Numbered from the stretch's first letter, positions 1 through 10,679 are shown. The stretch is 64,000 nt of DNA from Pedobacter sp. (GCA_008015505.1 SSFR01000014.1:161148-225147), one strand, 5' to 3'. Notes: generated from the letters alone by a model not told the origin. Numbers and translations: made by a program.

Positions 1-2
1 AA

Positions 3-698
3 TTTTCATCTGACCACTCCATCAAAGATGCCCTAGATTTAGTGAGCAACTTGGGCTGCAGGCACCAAATTATCCCGATTCAAGACTCTGTTACAGCATT
101 CGATAAAATGCTAAAACCATTATTTGGCGATCTACCCTTCGATGTTGCTGAAGAAAATATCCAATCGCGATGCCGTGCGATTACCGTAATGGCACTCTCC
201 AATAAATTCGGCTATATTTTATTAAATACATCAAATAAAAGCGAACTCGCTGTAGGCTATGGAACCCTTTATGGGGATATGGCTGGAGCAATTGCCGTGA
301 TTGGTGATCTTTACAAAACTGGAGTGTACCAGCTCTGTCAACACATCAATCGAAATCGAGAAATTATTCCCAAAAACATACTCGTTAAAGCACCATCTGC
401 CGAACTTCGACCTGGCCAAAAAGATGCTGATTCACTACCAGACTACGCCATCCTAGACAAAATTTTATTCGAATACATCGAATTAAGGAAAAGCCATCAA
501 GATATTATAGCACTAAGTATCGACGAGGCTTTAGTACATCGCATACTTAAGTTAGTTAACCATGCTGAATTTAAGCGACGTCAATCCCCCCCCATCTTAC
601 GGGTATCTCCTAAAGCTTTCGGATTAAGTAGACGAATGCCAATCGTAGGTAAATACCCCACGGGGCAATTACTCGATTTCAGCAAAGAGCTTGTTTAA
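3..698 (+). CDS. nadE: NAD+ synthase (glutamine-hydrolysing), C-terminal part; 5' truncated by window edge
   Basis: Frame is open from position 3 (FSSDHSIKDALDLVSNLGC...). Contains NIQSRCRAITVMALSNKFGYILLNTSNKSELAVGYGTLYGDMAGAIAVIGDLYKTGVY and SAELRPGQKDADSLPDYAILD, typical of the NadE synthetase domain. Confidence 0.93.
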   Translation, partial: FSSDHSIKDALDLVSNLGCRHQIIPIQDSVTAFDKMLKPLFGDLPFDVAEENIQSRCRAITVMALSNKFGYILLNTSNKSELAVGYGTLYGDMAGAIAVIGDLYKTGVYQLCQHINRNREIIPKNILVKAPSAELRPGQKDADSLPDYAILDKILFEYIELRKSHQDIIALSIDEALVHRILKLVNHAEFKRRQSPPILRVSPKAFGLSRRMPIVGKYPTGQLLDFSKELV

Positions 699-737
699 AT
701 AAAGTCAATAACTAAACACACTAATTTGACATGAATT

Positions 738-2312
738 CTAATCAATGCCTAAAGCTTTATCCATTTTAACGATCCCAGCACCCCAATTCGAATTATGATC
801 TGGATTAACTGCCGAAGCTTTTAAAATATCCACTATTTCTGAAGCTGATTTTTTAGGATACCTACTCCAAACCATAGCTGCCATACCGGCCATACTTGCT
901 GTTGCTACAGATGAACCCCCAACGATAGAAGGATTCTCACCATTCATAGCCAAACTAAGCACATGTAATCCGGTAGCGCCTTTTTCCATCACGACAACAA
1001 ATCCTACCTTATCTCCCTCATGACAAACACTACACCTCTCTCTTAAATTATCTTTAATACCAGTAACTGCATTTACATCCGGCATACTTGCTGGAAATGC
1101 CACCCACAGCCAATTAGTCCACTCATTCGATGTTCCCGCAGCACAAAAAACTAACTTACCTCGGTTAATCGCATTTTGCACTGCGTCGGCAACTTGTGAG
1201 ATATAAAATGGATAACCCATACTCATACTAATAATTTTAATATCATCTCTATTTGCCGCTATGTCAAATGCATCTGCCACCCCTTTTTTCTCACGACTCT
1301 CATCCAAAATCACGTCTGCTGAAGCTCTCACTGTCACTAAATCACAGTTATAAGCAATTCCACATGCGCCACCCCTTGTTCCTCTGGGCGCACCAATAAC
1401 ACCCGCCATTGTAGTCCCATGCCCACACATATCTTGAGGTGTTTCCTGTGGCCCATAAGGAACAACACCCATTAAGATATCTCTAGGCAAAGTAACTAGG
1501 TGTTCCATCGTACGACCATAAGATGCCCCTTGATTAAAGCTGCCATTTAAACCTTCTTGATTTAAACTGCACCCCGTATCAACAACCATGACTTTGATTC
1601 CCTTGCCACTACTCACTGGCCATGACTGTTCTATACGATGATGACTGTAATTCCAAGATACTTTAGCCAATGGTGAAATAACACTGTAATCATTATTCAA
1701 AAGCAAATTCCCAAAGTGAGCCAAAGCTCCAGTACAGCCCAGTGTACTTTTCAACTTATCTCCAGTCTCTTTCACTTGGTCTTCGGCTTTATAATTGTAG
1801 CCTATTGGTTCAGCATAACGAACAAGATTGGATTGTCTCAACTTACTTATAGTACTCAAAGACTGGACCTGCACACACATAACTGGCAGATATTTTTCAG
1901 GCCAAACCTCCAGCTTTTCTATTTTTAAATTGGGCTGAGCTTTTCGTTCTTCTTCCCAGATCAGTTGCAACACCGCATCTTTAGCCTCTTGCCACGCTTT
2001 AGATTGCACATTAATAGTATGAATATTTGTATAAACATCGGCAGCAGCCCAACCCGCCGGCTTATATCCTACAGATAGCACTTTATCTGACTGACTCAGT
2101 GCACTCCATACTTGCTCATCACTTGCCTCAGCCCACTTAAAATCACCCTTTGATTTGATTGAATTGGTAATGTAATTATCAATACTTGCCCTACTGATTA
2201 CACTTTTCAAATCTCCAGTAGGCGTAACCATGCCTGAATTTGTGATTGGTTTCTTACAGGCACATAGTAAAAAAAGCAAGCTGCCTGAATACAACAAAGC
2301 ATTTCTTTTCAT
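738..2312 (-). CDS. S8 family serine peptidase (subtilisin-like), probable lipoprotein
   Basis: Lipobox-like N-terminus (LLFLLCACKK). Asp block VMVVDTGCSLN, His block CGHGTTMAGVIGAP, Ser block GGSSVATASMAGMAA. Confidence 0.85.
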   Translation of the reverse strand: MKRNALLYSGSLLFLLCACKKPITNSGMVTPTGDLKSVISRASIDNYITNSIKSKGDFKWAEASDEQVWSALSQSDKVLSVGYKPAGWAAADVYTNIHTINVQSKAWQEAKDAVLQLIWEEERKAQPNLKIEKLEVWPEKYLPVMCVQVQSLSTISKLRQSNLVRYAEPIGYNYKAEDQVKETGDKLKSTLGCTGALAHFGNLLLNNDYSVISPLAKVSWNYSHHRIEQSWPVSSGKGIKVMVVDTGCSLNQEGLNGSFNQGASYGRTMEHLVTLPRDILMGVVPYGPQETPQDMCGHGTTMAGVIGAPRGTRGGACGIAYNCDLVTVRASADVILDESREKKGVADAFDIAANRDDIKIISMSMGYPFYISQVADAVQNAINRGKLVFCAAGTSNEWTNWLWVAFPASMPDVNAVTGIKDNLRERCSVCHEGDKVGFVVVMEKGATGLHVLSLAMNGENPSIVGGSSVATASMAGMAAMVWSRYPKKSASEIVDILKASAVNPDHNSNWGAGIVKMDKALGID

Positions 2313-2468
2313 AATTATTTTCCTTTGAGAGCAATTGAGTTAAAGCCATCTAATCGATTTTAATTTCCAAGCATTACCCCTAAACACCCTTGCTAAATCA
2401 TAATAATAAATCAAAAATTTTTCTAATCTATAAATATGATTTAACTTAAAAGAAAAATAATTACAATT

Positions 2469-4097
2469 TTATATTAAAAAATTAATTAAAAATTTTATAC
2501 GAAGCAATCCCATAACTAAAATCACTCCAAATAATCCAGCCCCAAGGCAGCCAAAATCAGCAATATAGTCTCCATGTTTGACGTAAAATGTTAGCTCATC
2601 ATTGAGATTAATATTTTCTTTCAAAGCTGTAGTAGTCCACCACTGAGTTTGTTGTACAATATCTCCTCGCCCGTTAATAAAAGCAGAAATTCCTGTATTG
2701 GCAGAACGAGCCACCCAACGCCGACTTTCCACAGCTCTCAATTTAGCATATTCCAAATGCTGATTCTTCCCCGAGGTATTACCCCACCAAGCATCATTGG
2801 TCATAATGGCTATAAACTGAGCTCCCCTTTTGACATAATCAGCCACATATTCTCCCCAGATCGATTCATAACAAATAACAGGAGCACAGCCAATGCCACT
2901 TTGTGAATAAAATACAGAAGGTTCACTTTGCCTACCATATCCCCCAGTTGTTCCACCAAAACCAGCAAATATGGGTTTCAAAAAAGCCAAAGCCGACGCA
3001 AAAGGCAATGTCTCTACACCAGGCACTAGTTTAGATTTATGATAGAATTGCACCTTGGCTTGGTTTTCTATTTGAACAGCTGCATTAAAACTATCCCAAT
3101 ATTTTTGGGAACGCTCATCAAACTGTGCCGTGGGTGTTTTTGCTCGATCATAGAAAAGATAGCTTTCTATGCCAGAAACAACATTTGCGTGCTTGTATTT
3201 ACTCAAAAATTGTCTGGTAGCTAAGTAATTGACATTACTAAAAAAAGTATCCTCATTAGCGGATTCAGGAATGGCCGTCTCTGGCCAAATGAAATATTCT
3301 GTATTTGCTTGTCCAAGCGAATCAGAAAAATGAATCAATTGCTGTGTTTGTACAAAAGGGTTTAATGTGTATTTCACATAAGGGTCCACATTAGGCTGCA
3401 CAACAACCACATTAGTAGGATTTGGTTTTTCATGATATCCCCAATAACGTATCATAGAAATCACCATTGGAATCAGTATAAACCCAATAGGTTTAATACA
3501 CAGGTATATTTTTTTCCAGGTATCGGTCGTCTTTTTAAAAGCCAAATAGGCTTCAAATACCAATATATTAGATATCAAAATCCAAAGTGTCCCCCCATAT
3601 ACGCCTGTATATTCATACCACTGAACTAATTGATGGCTTTGAGCAAAACCATTCCCCAGATTCATCCAAGGAAAAGGGGCATCCCAATTTTGATACAAAT
3701 ACTCATAGCCTATCCAAAAACAAATCAAACCCACATAGCTGCGGGTCTTAGTTATTGTTCGCCGTAACTGATAATACAGCCAGAAAGGAAGTGTCATCAG
3801 TAATGTAGCCGTTCCAAAGGGGAGCAAAATAACCAATATGGCAGCCCAAGTAGGCATAGCTGATGCCAACGAGTTAAAAACCCAATACGTACATGCTCCA
3901 TTCCATATAAAAAAAGTAAGTGCACAAATCCAAAAAACCTGCGCTCCCTTCTTGAGTTGATCAGCCTGTATAATTTGCTCTACAACCACCAATAAAGGCA
4001 CTAAAGCAATTAGTAAGATGGGGCTGGTAAATGGAATCGGAGGCCACGCAAGCCATAAAAGAAAAGCACTCAGCAGTGCCAAAAAACATTTTTTCAT
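2469..4097 (-). CDS. lnt: Apolipoprotein N-acyltransferase
   Basis: Multi-TM N-terminus plus nitrilase-like domain: YFIWPETAIPE, CYESIWGEYVADYVKRGAQFIAIMTNDAWWGNTSGKNQHLEYAKLRAVESRRWVARSANTG. Confidence 0.93.
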   Translation of the reverse strand: MKKCFLALLSAFLLWLAWPPIPFTSPILLIALVPLLVVVEQIIQADQLKKGAQVFWICALTFFIWNGACTYWVFNSLASAMPTWAAILVILLPFGTATLLMTLPFWLYYQLRRTITKTRSYVGLICFWIGYEYLYQNWDAPFPWMNLGNGFAQSHQLVQWYEYTGVYGGTLWILISNILVFEAYLAFKKTTDTWKKIYLCIKPIGFILIPMVISMIRYWGYHEKPNPTNVVVVQPNVDPYVKYTLNPFVQTQQLIHFSDSLGQANTEYFIWPETAIPESANEDTFFSNVNYLATRQFLSKYKHANVVSGIESYLFYDRAKTPTAQFDERSQKYWDSFNAAVQIENQAKVQFYHKSKLVPGVETLPFASALAFLKPIFAGFGGTTGGYGRQSEPSVFYSQSGIGCAPVICYESIWGEYVADYVKRGAQFIAIMTNDAWWGNTSGKNQHLEYAKLRAVESRRWVARSANTGISAFINGRGDIVQQTQWWTTTALKENINLNDELTFYVKHGDYIADFGCLGAGLFGVILVMGLLRIKFLINFLI

Positions 4098-4166
4098 TTG
4101 TACTATTTGTTATGATTTAGGATGGCCGATGGTAGCATTTACGCGCAAAGGTGCAATTTTGTCTTC

Positions 4167-4892
4167 CTAATTAACAGGAGTATGATCCTCTAATTGATCA
4201 TTATGGAAATCATATTCTTTACGCCAATCCATATATCCCACAAAAGCAATGTAGATATAAAGTGCATACATCATCGCCGTCAGATCTAAACCTTTATAAG
4301 TATACACTACCACATAAATACCGTCGACAAACATCCAGATTAGCCAATTTTGAATAACCTTACGCGCCAAAAAAAACTGAGCAACTAAACTACAGGCTGT
4401 ACAAAAGCTATCTGTAAATGGAAAAGAGGCATCCGTTTCATGCTTTAACAAAGTACCCAACAACACCGTAAATAAAACAATCGCTCCTACTGAAAGTTGT
4501 ACTTCCCTCTTGGTCATATAACTAACCTTCACTCTTGACACTGCAGTAGATTTTTGACTCCAAAAATACCAGCCATAAACATTGGTAATCATAAAATAAA
4601 GCTGCAAGCCCATATCTGCATATAGCTTGGCTTCCCAAAAAATTACCATATAGATCGCCACGCTAATAATAGCCATAGGCCAGCTAAGAATCTTATTTTT
4701 CGCTGCCAAATAAACACACAACATCCCAGTGACTACACCTATAGTCTCTAATATACTTTGACCTTGCAGCCAATGAAATAAGTTAAGCAACCATGAATCA
4801 CCACTCACAAATCCTAAATGAGCAACCTGATCCATAGTCGCCTCGTGACCAAAAAACAAACCAAGTACATGAAGAAATAATGCCTCCATCAA
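4167..4892 (-). CDS. pnuC: Nicotinamide riboside/mononucleotide transporter PnuC
   Basis: Hydrophobic protein with NVYGWYFW and QNWLIWMFVDGIYVVVYTYKGLDLTAMMYALYIYIAFVGYMDWRK, typical of PnuC. Confidence 0.88.
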   Translation of the reverse strand: MMEALFLHVLGLFFGHEATMDQVAHLGFVSGDSWLLNLFHWLQGQSILETIGVVTGMLCVYLAAKNKILSWPMAIISVAIYMVIFWEAKLYADMGLQLYFMITNVYGWYFWSQKSTAVSRVKVSYMTKREVQLSVGAIVLFTVLLGTLLKHETDASFPFTDSFCTACSLVAQFFLARKVIQNWLIWMFVDGIYVVVYTYKGLDLTAMMYALYIYIAFVGYMDWRKEYDFHNDQLEDHTPVN

Positions 4893-5030
4893 TTATCAAT
4901 ACAAAACAGTATTCAATTAATTAACGTCTAATATATAATTAATATAGTTGGCAACAATTATCTCAATCATAAAATATTTCTCGCCTCATCCTTCAACATA
5001 CTACCTCCAACATACTACACACTAATTATT

Positions 5031-5038
5031 TACATTTG
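5031..5038 (+). promoter_or_regulatory. Putative Bacteroidota -7 element (TAnnTTTG): TACATTTG
   Basis: Exact TAnnTTTG match about 44 nt upstream of the ORF at 5082; no clear -33 element identified. Confidence 0.35.
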
Positions 5039-5081
5039 CATTGCCTTTATCATTCTCCAAGTCTTAATCAATAAAAACATA

Positions 5082-6047
5082 ATGACAACAACAATCAACA
5101 TCCCACGCCTTGATTTACAAGACTACACCCAAGGTAGTCCCGAACAAAAAAAGAAATTCTCTGATGCTATTGGACAAGCCTATAAAGACACTGGATTTGT
5201 TTCCATCACCAACCACGGCATGACCCAAGAATTGATGAACGAACTTTATACCGAGGTGAAAAAGTTTTTTGATTTATCTGAAACGACTAAACTAAAGTAT
5301 CAAATACCCGGACTTGCTGGACAACGTGGCTATACCAGTAAAGGAACTGAAAAAGCAAAAGATGCTAAAACTCCCGACCTAAAAGAGTTTTGGCAATCTG
5401 GGCAAGTAGTTACAGATAATGACCCCATTAAAGATCAATATCCTGACAATATTGAAGTAAAAGAGCTTCCCCGGTTCAACACTGTGACTCGGGAAGTATA
5501 CCAGCGCTTGGAACAAGCCGGTAAGCATTTATTACGAGCCATTGCTTTGTACTTGGGATTACCTGAAAACTATTTCGACAACAAAGTCCATAATGGAAAT
5601 TCTATTCTCCGTGCTATTCACTATTTTCCTATTGAAAATCCGGAGGATCTTCCGGCCGATGCAGTTAGAGCGGGGGCTCATGAGGATATAAACTTAATTA
5701 CCCTTTTAATTGGCGCTAGTGCCGATGGCTTAGAAATCTTGACTCGAGATGAACAATGGTTCCCTGTGAAAGCAAATGCAGATGATATTGTAGTCAATGT
5801 AGGTGATATGCTGCAACGCTTGACCAATAATCGACTAAAATCGACCACTCATCGAGTAGTTAACCCGCCTCGAGAACTTATGAAAACTTCTCGTTATTCC
5901 GTCCCATTTTTCTTGCACCCCATCAGTTCGATGGACCTCTCCTGCTTGGATTTATGTATCGATAAAGATCATCCCAAAGCTTATCAGGACATCACTGCCG
6001 GAGAATATTTAGATGAACGCCTCCTGGAAATTGGATTGAAAAAATAA
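5082..6047 (+). CDS. Isopenicillin N synthase-like 2OG-Fe(II) oxygenase
   Basis: DIOX_N-like start (IPRLDLQDY...GFVSITNHGM), HEDINLITLLIGASADGLEI (HxD), later H...R-type motif (THRVVNPPRELMKTSRYSVPFFLHP). Confidence 0.85.
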   Translation: MTTTINIPRLDLQDYTQGSPEQKKKFSDAIGQAYKDTGFVSITNHGMTQELMNELYTEVKKFFDLSETTKLKYQIPGLAGQRGYTSKGTEKAKDAKTPDLKEFWQSGQVVTDNDPIKDQYPDNIEVKELPRFNTVTREVYQRLEQAGKHLLRAIALYLGLPENYFDNKVHNGNSILRAIHYFPIENPEDLPADAVRAGAHEDINLITLLIGASADGLEILTRDEQWFPVKANADDIVVNVGDMLQRLTNNRLKSTTHRVVNPPRELMKTSRYSVPFFLHPISSMDLSCLDLCIDKDHPKAYQDITAGEYLDERLLEIGLKK

Positions 6048-6115
6048 ATCAATGAGCTTTAAACAAGCTCAATATTAATCACAAGGGTATAATCCCCCTA
6101 TTTGAAGCAAGAGGA

Positions 6116-6607
6116 TTATGCCTTTGTCATTTCTTCCTTAATTTTTTGCGCTAACTCAGCGGGATGCTGTGTACCAATGATATAAATCAGGCCATCACTG
6201 TCCGTTAGCTTAATAGCATATTTACCCCCTGAATAAAAACGAATCGTTCCATTTTTGTGCAAATTATAAACAGGATTATTGATCAAATAGGTGCCATATG
6301 GAATCCTTTCTACCTTGATAATGCTACCTAAATTTATCTTAACAAGCCTAGTAGTCCACAGGCCACTAAGTACCATACTTTTATTTTGAACCAATGTTCG
6401 GAAATGTGGTAAAAACATCATCACCACCGAAACCAACAATATACTACAGCCAACAATCAAGAAAATATGCGCAGTATCTCGTTCATGCTCCTCAGTAAAC
6501 AAATAAGCTACAAAACAAAACAAAGCCATAACCAATCGGACACTGATCCGAACATAATCACGCCCGATATACTGCTTCTCAATAAACGCTCCTGATTTAT
6601 TCTCCAT
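6116..6607 (-). CDS. Small membrane protein of unknown function, possibly PH-like
   Basis: Two predicted TM stretches then a beta-rich tail. Start chosen at MENKSGAFIEKQYIG; the longer ORF start at 6673 would extend into tilS. Confidence 0.6.
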   Translation of the reverse strand: MENKSGAFIEKQYIGRDYVRISVRLVMALFCFVAYLFTEEHERDTAHIFLIVGCSILLVSVVMMFLPHFRTLVQNKSMVLSGLWTTRLVKINLGSIIKVERIPYGTYLINNPVYNLHKNGTIRFYSGGKYAIKLTDSDGLIYIIGTQHPAELAQKIKEEMTKA

Positions 6608-7952
6608 ACGTGTATAATTTCTTGCTGAAAATAAAAACTTTTTGGGTCTGAGGCAGCACTTTGTATCGATCATCTATTCGATAACCCATCACATAAATAA
6701 TATCCCCATTCCCGTTAATCACAATAGGAATGCTCCTTTTATATATCAATGGAATTTTCTGCCCTATAAAAAAATCACTCAACTTTTTTTTCTTTCCATT
6801 CATTCCTAATGGATAGAAAAAATCACCTTCTTGCCAAGTCCTTATTTTTAAAGGAAACTGCAAAATATCTCCATTAAACTGAGCAATAGTTGAATCTTTA
6901 ATTAATTTAAAAGCTTCCATAGATACCCAACGCATATTCCATTCTTCATTTTCCCAGTAAATCTTTTCATCATCTATATGAATCATCACATCCAAAGGAC
7001 TAACTACCCCCTTCTTACTTAAAAAAACATAATGCCGATCAAGAAACAAAACATGTGTCAAGGATTCAAATTTTTTCCCTGGTTCCTTATCCCACGATCT
7101 GGACAAATCAGTTAATACTGCCTCAGTAAATCCAAATGGATGAAATAGACCAAACAGCAACGTATGCAGGGGCTTTAGCCCTTTAAGCGATAATAAACTA
7201 ATTCTGAATTCATCCTTTGACATTTCTTCAAAAAGTGTATGATGCAATTCGCTGATCCGCTCATTGAGTATCACTTCTAGCTCTATAAATCGCTTTCTAT
7301 TTGCTTCAAATGTTTCTTCTAAGCTGGGATTAAGCTCTTTTAACAAAGGAATCACTTGTAGACGAAGTTTATTCCGCGCATATTTAGTGGATAAATTCGA
7401 GCTATCATCTCGGTACTGAATATCCATCGAAGCAATTATTTGATCAATCTCAATCCGACTGAAACAGAGCATTGGTCGAATAAATACATTGCGTTTAGGT
7501 AAAATACCATGCAATCCCGCAATACCAGTTCCACGAACTAGATTCAATAGCATTGTCTCGATTGTATCATTTTGATGATGCGCCAAAGCGATATATTGAA
7601 AGTCAAAATCTTTTCTGATTTGCTCCAACCATCGATAACGCAATTCACGAGCTGCCATTTGAATTGAAATATGTTGATTCTTTGCTTCCTCTTGGGTATC
7701 AAGCTTCGTAGAAAAAAAAGGGACTCCAATTTTTCCCGCAAGCTCAGCAACGAAACGTTCATCAGCATCCGATTCGGCACCACGCAGCATAAAGTTGCAA
7801 TGAGCAATCCCAAAATTAAACCCAGCCTGCTGAAATAAATGGGCTAATAATACTGAATCACGTCCACCGCTTACTGCAAGCAAAACTTGATCCGACGAAT
7901 TGAATAAACCCTGTTCTTGAATAAATAACCGAAAATGCTCGAGAAACATCAT
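6597..7952 (-). CDS. tilS: tRNA(Ile)-lysidine synthase
   Basis: PP-loop LLAVSGGRDSVLLAHLF, ALAHHQNDTIETMLLNLVRGTGIAGLHGI, YRDDSSNLSTKYARNKLRLQVIPLL. Confidence 0.95.
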   Translation of the reverse strand: MMFLEHFRLFIQEQGLFNSSDQVLLAVSGGRDSVLLAHLFQQAGFNFGIAHCNFMLRGAESDADERFVAELAGKIGVPFFSTKLDTQEEAKNQHISIQMAARELRYRWLEQIRKDFDFQYIALAHHQNDTIETMLLNLVRGTGIAGLHGILPKRNVFIRPMLCFSRIEIDQIIASMDIQYRDDSSNLSTKYARNKLRLQVIPLLKELNPSLEETFEANRKRFIELEVILNERISELHHTLFEEMSKDEFRISLLSLKGLKPLHTLLFGLFHPFGFTEAVLTDLSRSWDKEPGKKFESLTHVLFLDRHYVFLSKKGVVSPLDVMIHIDDEKIYWENEEWNMRWVSMEAFKLIKDSTIAQFNGDILQFPLKIRTWQEGDFFYPLGMNGKKKKLSDFFIGQKIPLIYKRSIPIVINGNGDIIYVMGYRIDDRYKVLPQTQKVFIFSKKLYTYGE

Positions 7953-8046
7953 TGACCCAACCTAGAATATACAATAATACGTAATTAAGACTAGTGCTAC
8001 TTAAATCACTCACGAAATGCTAATTTCAAAAAGCTAATTTTGCAAG

Positions 8047-9933
8047 GTGAAAAAAATCATCTTTTTAATTGCTGCTTTGCTGACTATCCAAGCAACTTTT
8101 GCACAGCAAGGCAAAAAGGTACGAATCGTCAGCTCTGAACTTTTGAAAGGTTTTAAAGAAGAAGGGTTTATGCGTATCATTAAACCTGTATTTGAACAAG
8201 AAGGCTCAACCCTTGCTGCAGACAGCGCCAATTTTAGTCAGGAAAAAAATACATTCGATGCTTTTGGTCATGTCGTAATTACACAAAGCAATGGAACTAT
8301 TGTATACGCTGATCTATTAAACTTTGATGGAAACAAGAAAGAAGCCCTACTCACCAATAATGTACGTCTAGTAGATAAAGACGCTACACTATATACCAAT
8401 AATCTTACTTATAATACTGGAACCCGTATTGGCACTTATGTCAATGGAGGTAAAATTGTAGACTCCAAAAACGTATTGACCAGTGTAACGGGATACTATT
8501 TTACCAATACACGGGATGCCTACTTCAAAAACAATGTCGTAATTACTTCACCCGATGGGGTGATTAAATCAGATACACTACGCTACAACTCCGGATCAAA
8601 AATTGCCTATTTCTATGGCCCAACACATCTTTATGGTAAAAACGATACCCTTTACACCGAAAATGGCGACTATAATACCCTCACACAGCATGCTCGCTTC
8701 GGTAAAAAAAACCACTATACCCAAAGCAGTAAATCGCTGAAAGGAGATAGTCTTTTTTTCGACAGAAAAACAGGCTATGGACGAGCCATAAAAAATGTCA
8801 CATTTACTGATGCTACTGAAAAAGTGACTTTCAAAGGTGAAATTGGCATTTATCATAAAAAGGATGAGAGTATCTTAGCTACACGTAATGCTTATATAAT
8901 TCTACAAACTGAATCCGATTCATCCAAAGTTGACTCGGTATGGCTAGCTGCTGATACACTGTTTAGTAAGGTTGTACGTGGACATGAGGTGCAACCTATT
9001 CTTAAAGTAAATCTCAAAAAAGACAATGAATTAGAAGATACTTCCGTCAGTAAACCAGATAGTCACCTCTCACCCAATAGTAAGCCTAGTCCTAGTGGCC
9101 ATGCCAAGTTTACAGAAAGCACCGCTCAAGAAGATAAACGTTTAATAAAAGAAGTTATATCGCCGGAACAGAATAATAAAGCTTCAGGCCTAACGAATAC
9201 ACTTACACAAAAAATAAGCAATCTGTCTCCTGACTCTTTAGCTCGAGATACAGCAAAAGTCCGTATTGTGTTTGCCTATCATAAGGCAAAAATATTTAAA
9301 TCAGATTTACAAGCTAAAGCGGATTCCATCTTTTTTAGCTACAAAGACTCGACCATTCGTTGCTATAGTCAACCCATGATTTGGACTCAAGGCTCACAAT
9401 TTTCTGCTGATACTATTTATCTACAAATGAAAAATAAGAAATTGGACAACATGCTTCTTCAACGCAACGGATTTATCGTCGGAACAGAGGCTTCTGATTC
9501 ATCCAAATTCAATCAAGTCAAAGGAAAACTAATCACGGGGTATTTTAAAAACAATAAGCTGAATAACCTCTTCGTTGACGGAAATGCCGAAAGTGTATAT
9601 TATGTCAAAGAAGAAAAAGAGGGCAAAACAGGAAAATACACCGGAATGAATAAAATGCTCAGTAGCCGGATGAAGGTACTATTTGAACATCATATGCTAA
9701 AAGATATCTCATTTATTCGCAAGCCTGAAGGAACTTATTATCCTATTAAACAAATTCCTACTGACCAAACCATTCTACCCGGATTTATCTGGAAACCCAA
9801 AGACAGGCCCAAATCAAAAGACGAAATTATCCCCAGCTTAACAAATGAAGTGCCTATTTTGCCAAAGCAAAAAAACACCAAGACACAGTCAAAATCAACA
9901 AGTAAAATCACGGAACAAAAACATAAACCCTAA
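8047..9933 (+). CDS. OstA-like (LptA/OstA N-terminal-like) LPS-export related protein
   Basis: Signal peptide MKKIIFLIAALLTIQATFAQQ (GTG start), then repeated OstA-like beta segments (TFDAFGHVVITQSNGTIVYADLLNFDGNKKEALLTNNVRLVD...). Confidence 0.85.
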   Translation: MKKIIFLIAALLTIQATFAQQGKKVRIVSSELLKGFKEEGFMRIIKPVFEQEGSTLAADSANFSQEKNTFDAFGHVVITQSNGTIVYADLLNFDGNKKEALLTNNVRLVDKDATLYTNNLTYNTGTRIGTYVNGGKIVDSKNVLTSVTGYYFTNTRDAYFKNNVVITSPDGVIKSDTLRYNSGSKIAYFYGPTHLYGKNDTLYTENGDYNTLTQHARFGKKNHYTQSSKSLKGDSLFFDRKTGYGRAIKNVTFTDATEKVTFKGEIGIYHKKDESILATRNAYIILQTESDSSKVDSVWLAADTLFSKVVRGHEVQPILKVNLKKDNELEDTSVSKPDSHLSPNSKPSPSGHAKFTESTAQEDKRLIKEVISPEQNNKASGLTNTLTQKISNLSPDSLARDTAKVRIVFAYHKAKIFKSDLQAKADSIFFSYKDSTIRCYSQPMIWTQGSQFSADTIYLQMKNKKLDNMLLQRNGFIVGTEASDSSKFNQVKGKLITGYFKNNKLNNLFVDGNAESVYYVKEEKEGKTGKYTGMNKMLSSRMKVLFEHHMLKDISFIRKPEGTYYPIKQIPTDQTILPGFIWKPKDRPKSKDEIIPSLTNEVPILPKQKNTKTQSKSTSKITEQKHKP

Positions 9934-9938
9934 ATCCT

Positions 9939-10637
9939 ATGAAACAGTTAATCCTGTCCTTATTAATTGGCACACAAGCACTAATTTCCCATGCTCAAAC
10001 GATTGATGTACGTAAAAAAATTGATGTCGTAGGCACTGCTGAAACAGAAGTAACCCCCGATATCATCTATCTAAACATCTCTCTAAAAGAATACGTCACG
10101 AATAATGGAAAAAAGAAGGTAGAAATTGAAGAATTAGAACACCAACTACAAACTGCTGTTCTCGGGGCCGGTCTTCCCAAAGAAGACCTGATGATCAATA
10201 ACATTGCCAGTTATAATTGGGACTGGACAGGTAAAAAAAACCTTGATTTCCTTGCTAGAAAACAATACAGAATTAAAGTAGCTGACCTGAGCAAAGTAAA
10301 CCAACTCATCAGTGCCATCGATCCTAAAGGCATAGAATACAGTGGAATCGATGGCTATGATTATTCAAAAATTGAAACATTAAAAAAAGATCTTAAAATT
10401 AAAGCGCTACAAAATGCCAAAGAAAAGGCTAATTATCTACTTGAAGCCATTGGAGAAAAGCTAGGTGGCCCAATAGATATTCAAGAAATCAATGACGAAT
10501 ATTACCCAACACCCAGATACCGAGCCGTTACAATGAATGCCATGGCCGCTGACGCAACTTCAGCATCCATGCCGGATATTGACTTCAAAAAAATAAAACT
10601 AAAATATCAAATGCACACCGTTTTTGAGGTTAAATAA
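9939..10637 (+). CDS. SIMPL domain (DUF541) protein
   Basis: Signal peptide, then IDVVGTAETEVTPDIIYLNISLKEY and KALQNAKEKANYLLEAIGEKLGGPIDIQE, typical of SIMPL/DUF541. Confidence 0.82.
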   Translation: MKQLILSLLIGTQALISHAQTIDVRKKIDVVGTAETEVTPDIIYLNISLKEYVTNNGKKKVEIEELEHQLQTAVLGAGLPKEDLMINNIASYNWDWTGKKNLDFLARKQYRIKVADLSKVNQLISAIDPKGIEYSGIDGYDYSKIETLKKDLKIKALQNAKEKANYLLEAIGEKLGGPIDIQEINDEYYPTPRYRAVTMNAMAADATSASMPDIDFKKIKLKYQMHTVFEVK

Positions 10638-10679
10638 AAAAGATCACACGCATCCTTTTCCAAGCCGTTAAAAGCTCCC

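Noticed and set aside
4893-5081. Possible riboswitch upstream of pnuC
   Set aside because: No THI-box (CUGAGA/ACCUGA) or other familiar aptamer motif could be read on the minus strand; sequence is AT-rich and unstructured by eye.
6608-6673. Extended N-terminus of the small membrane protein overlapping tilS
   Set aside because: The extra residues (MIDTKCCLRPKKFLFSARNYTR) are tilS out-of-frame sequence; ATG at 6607 fits a membrane protein start better.
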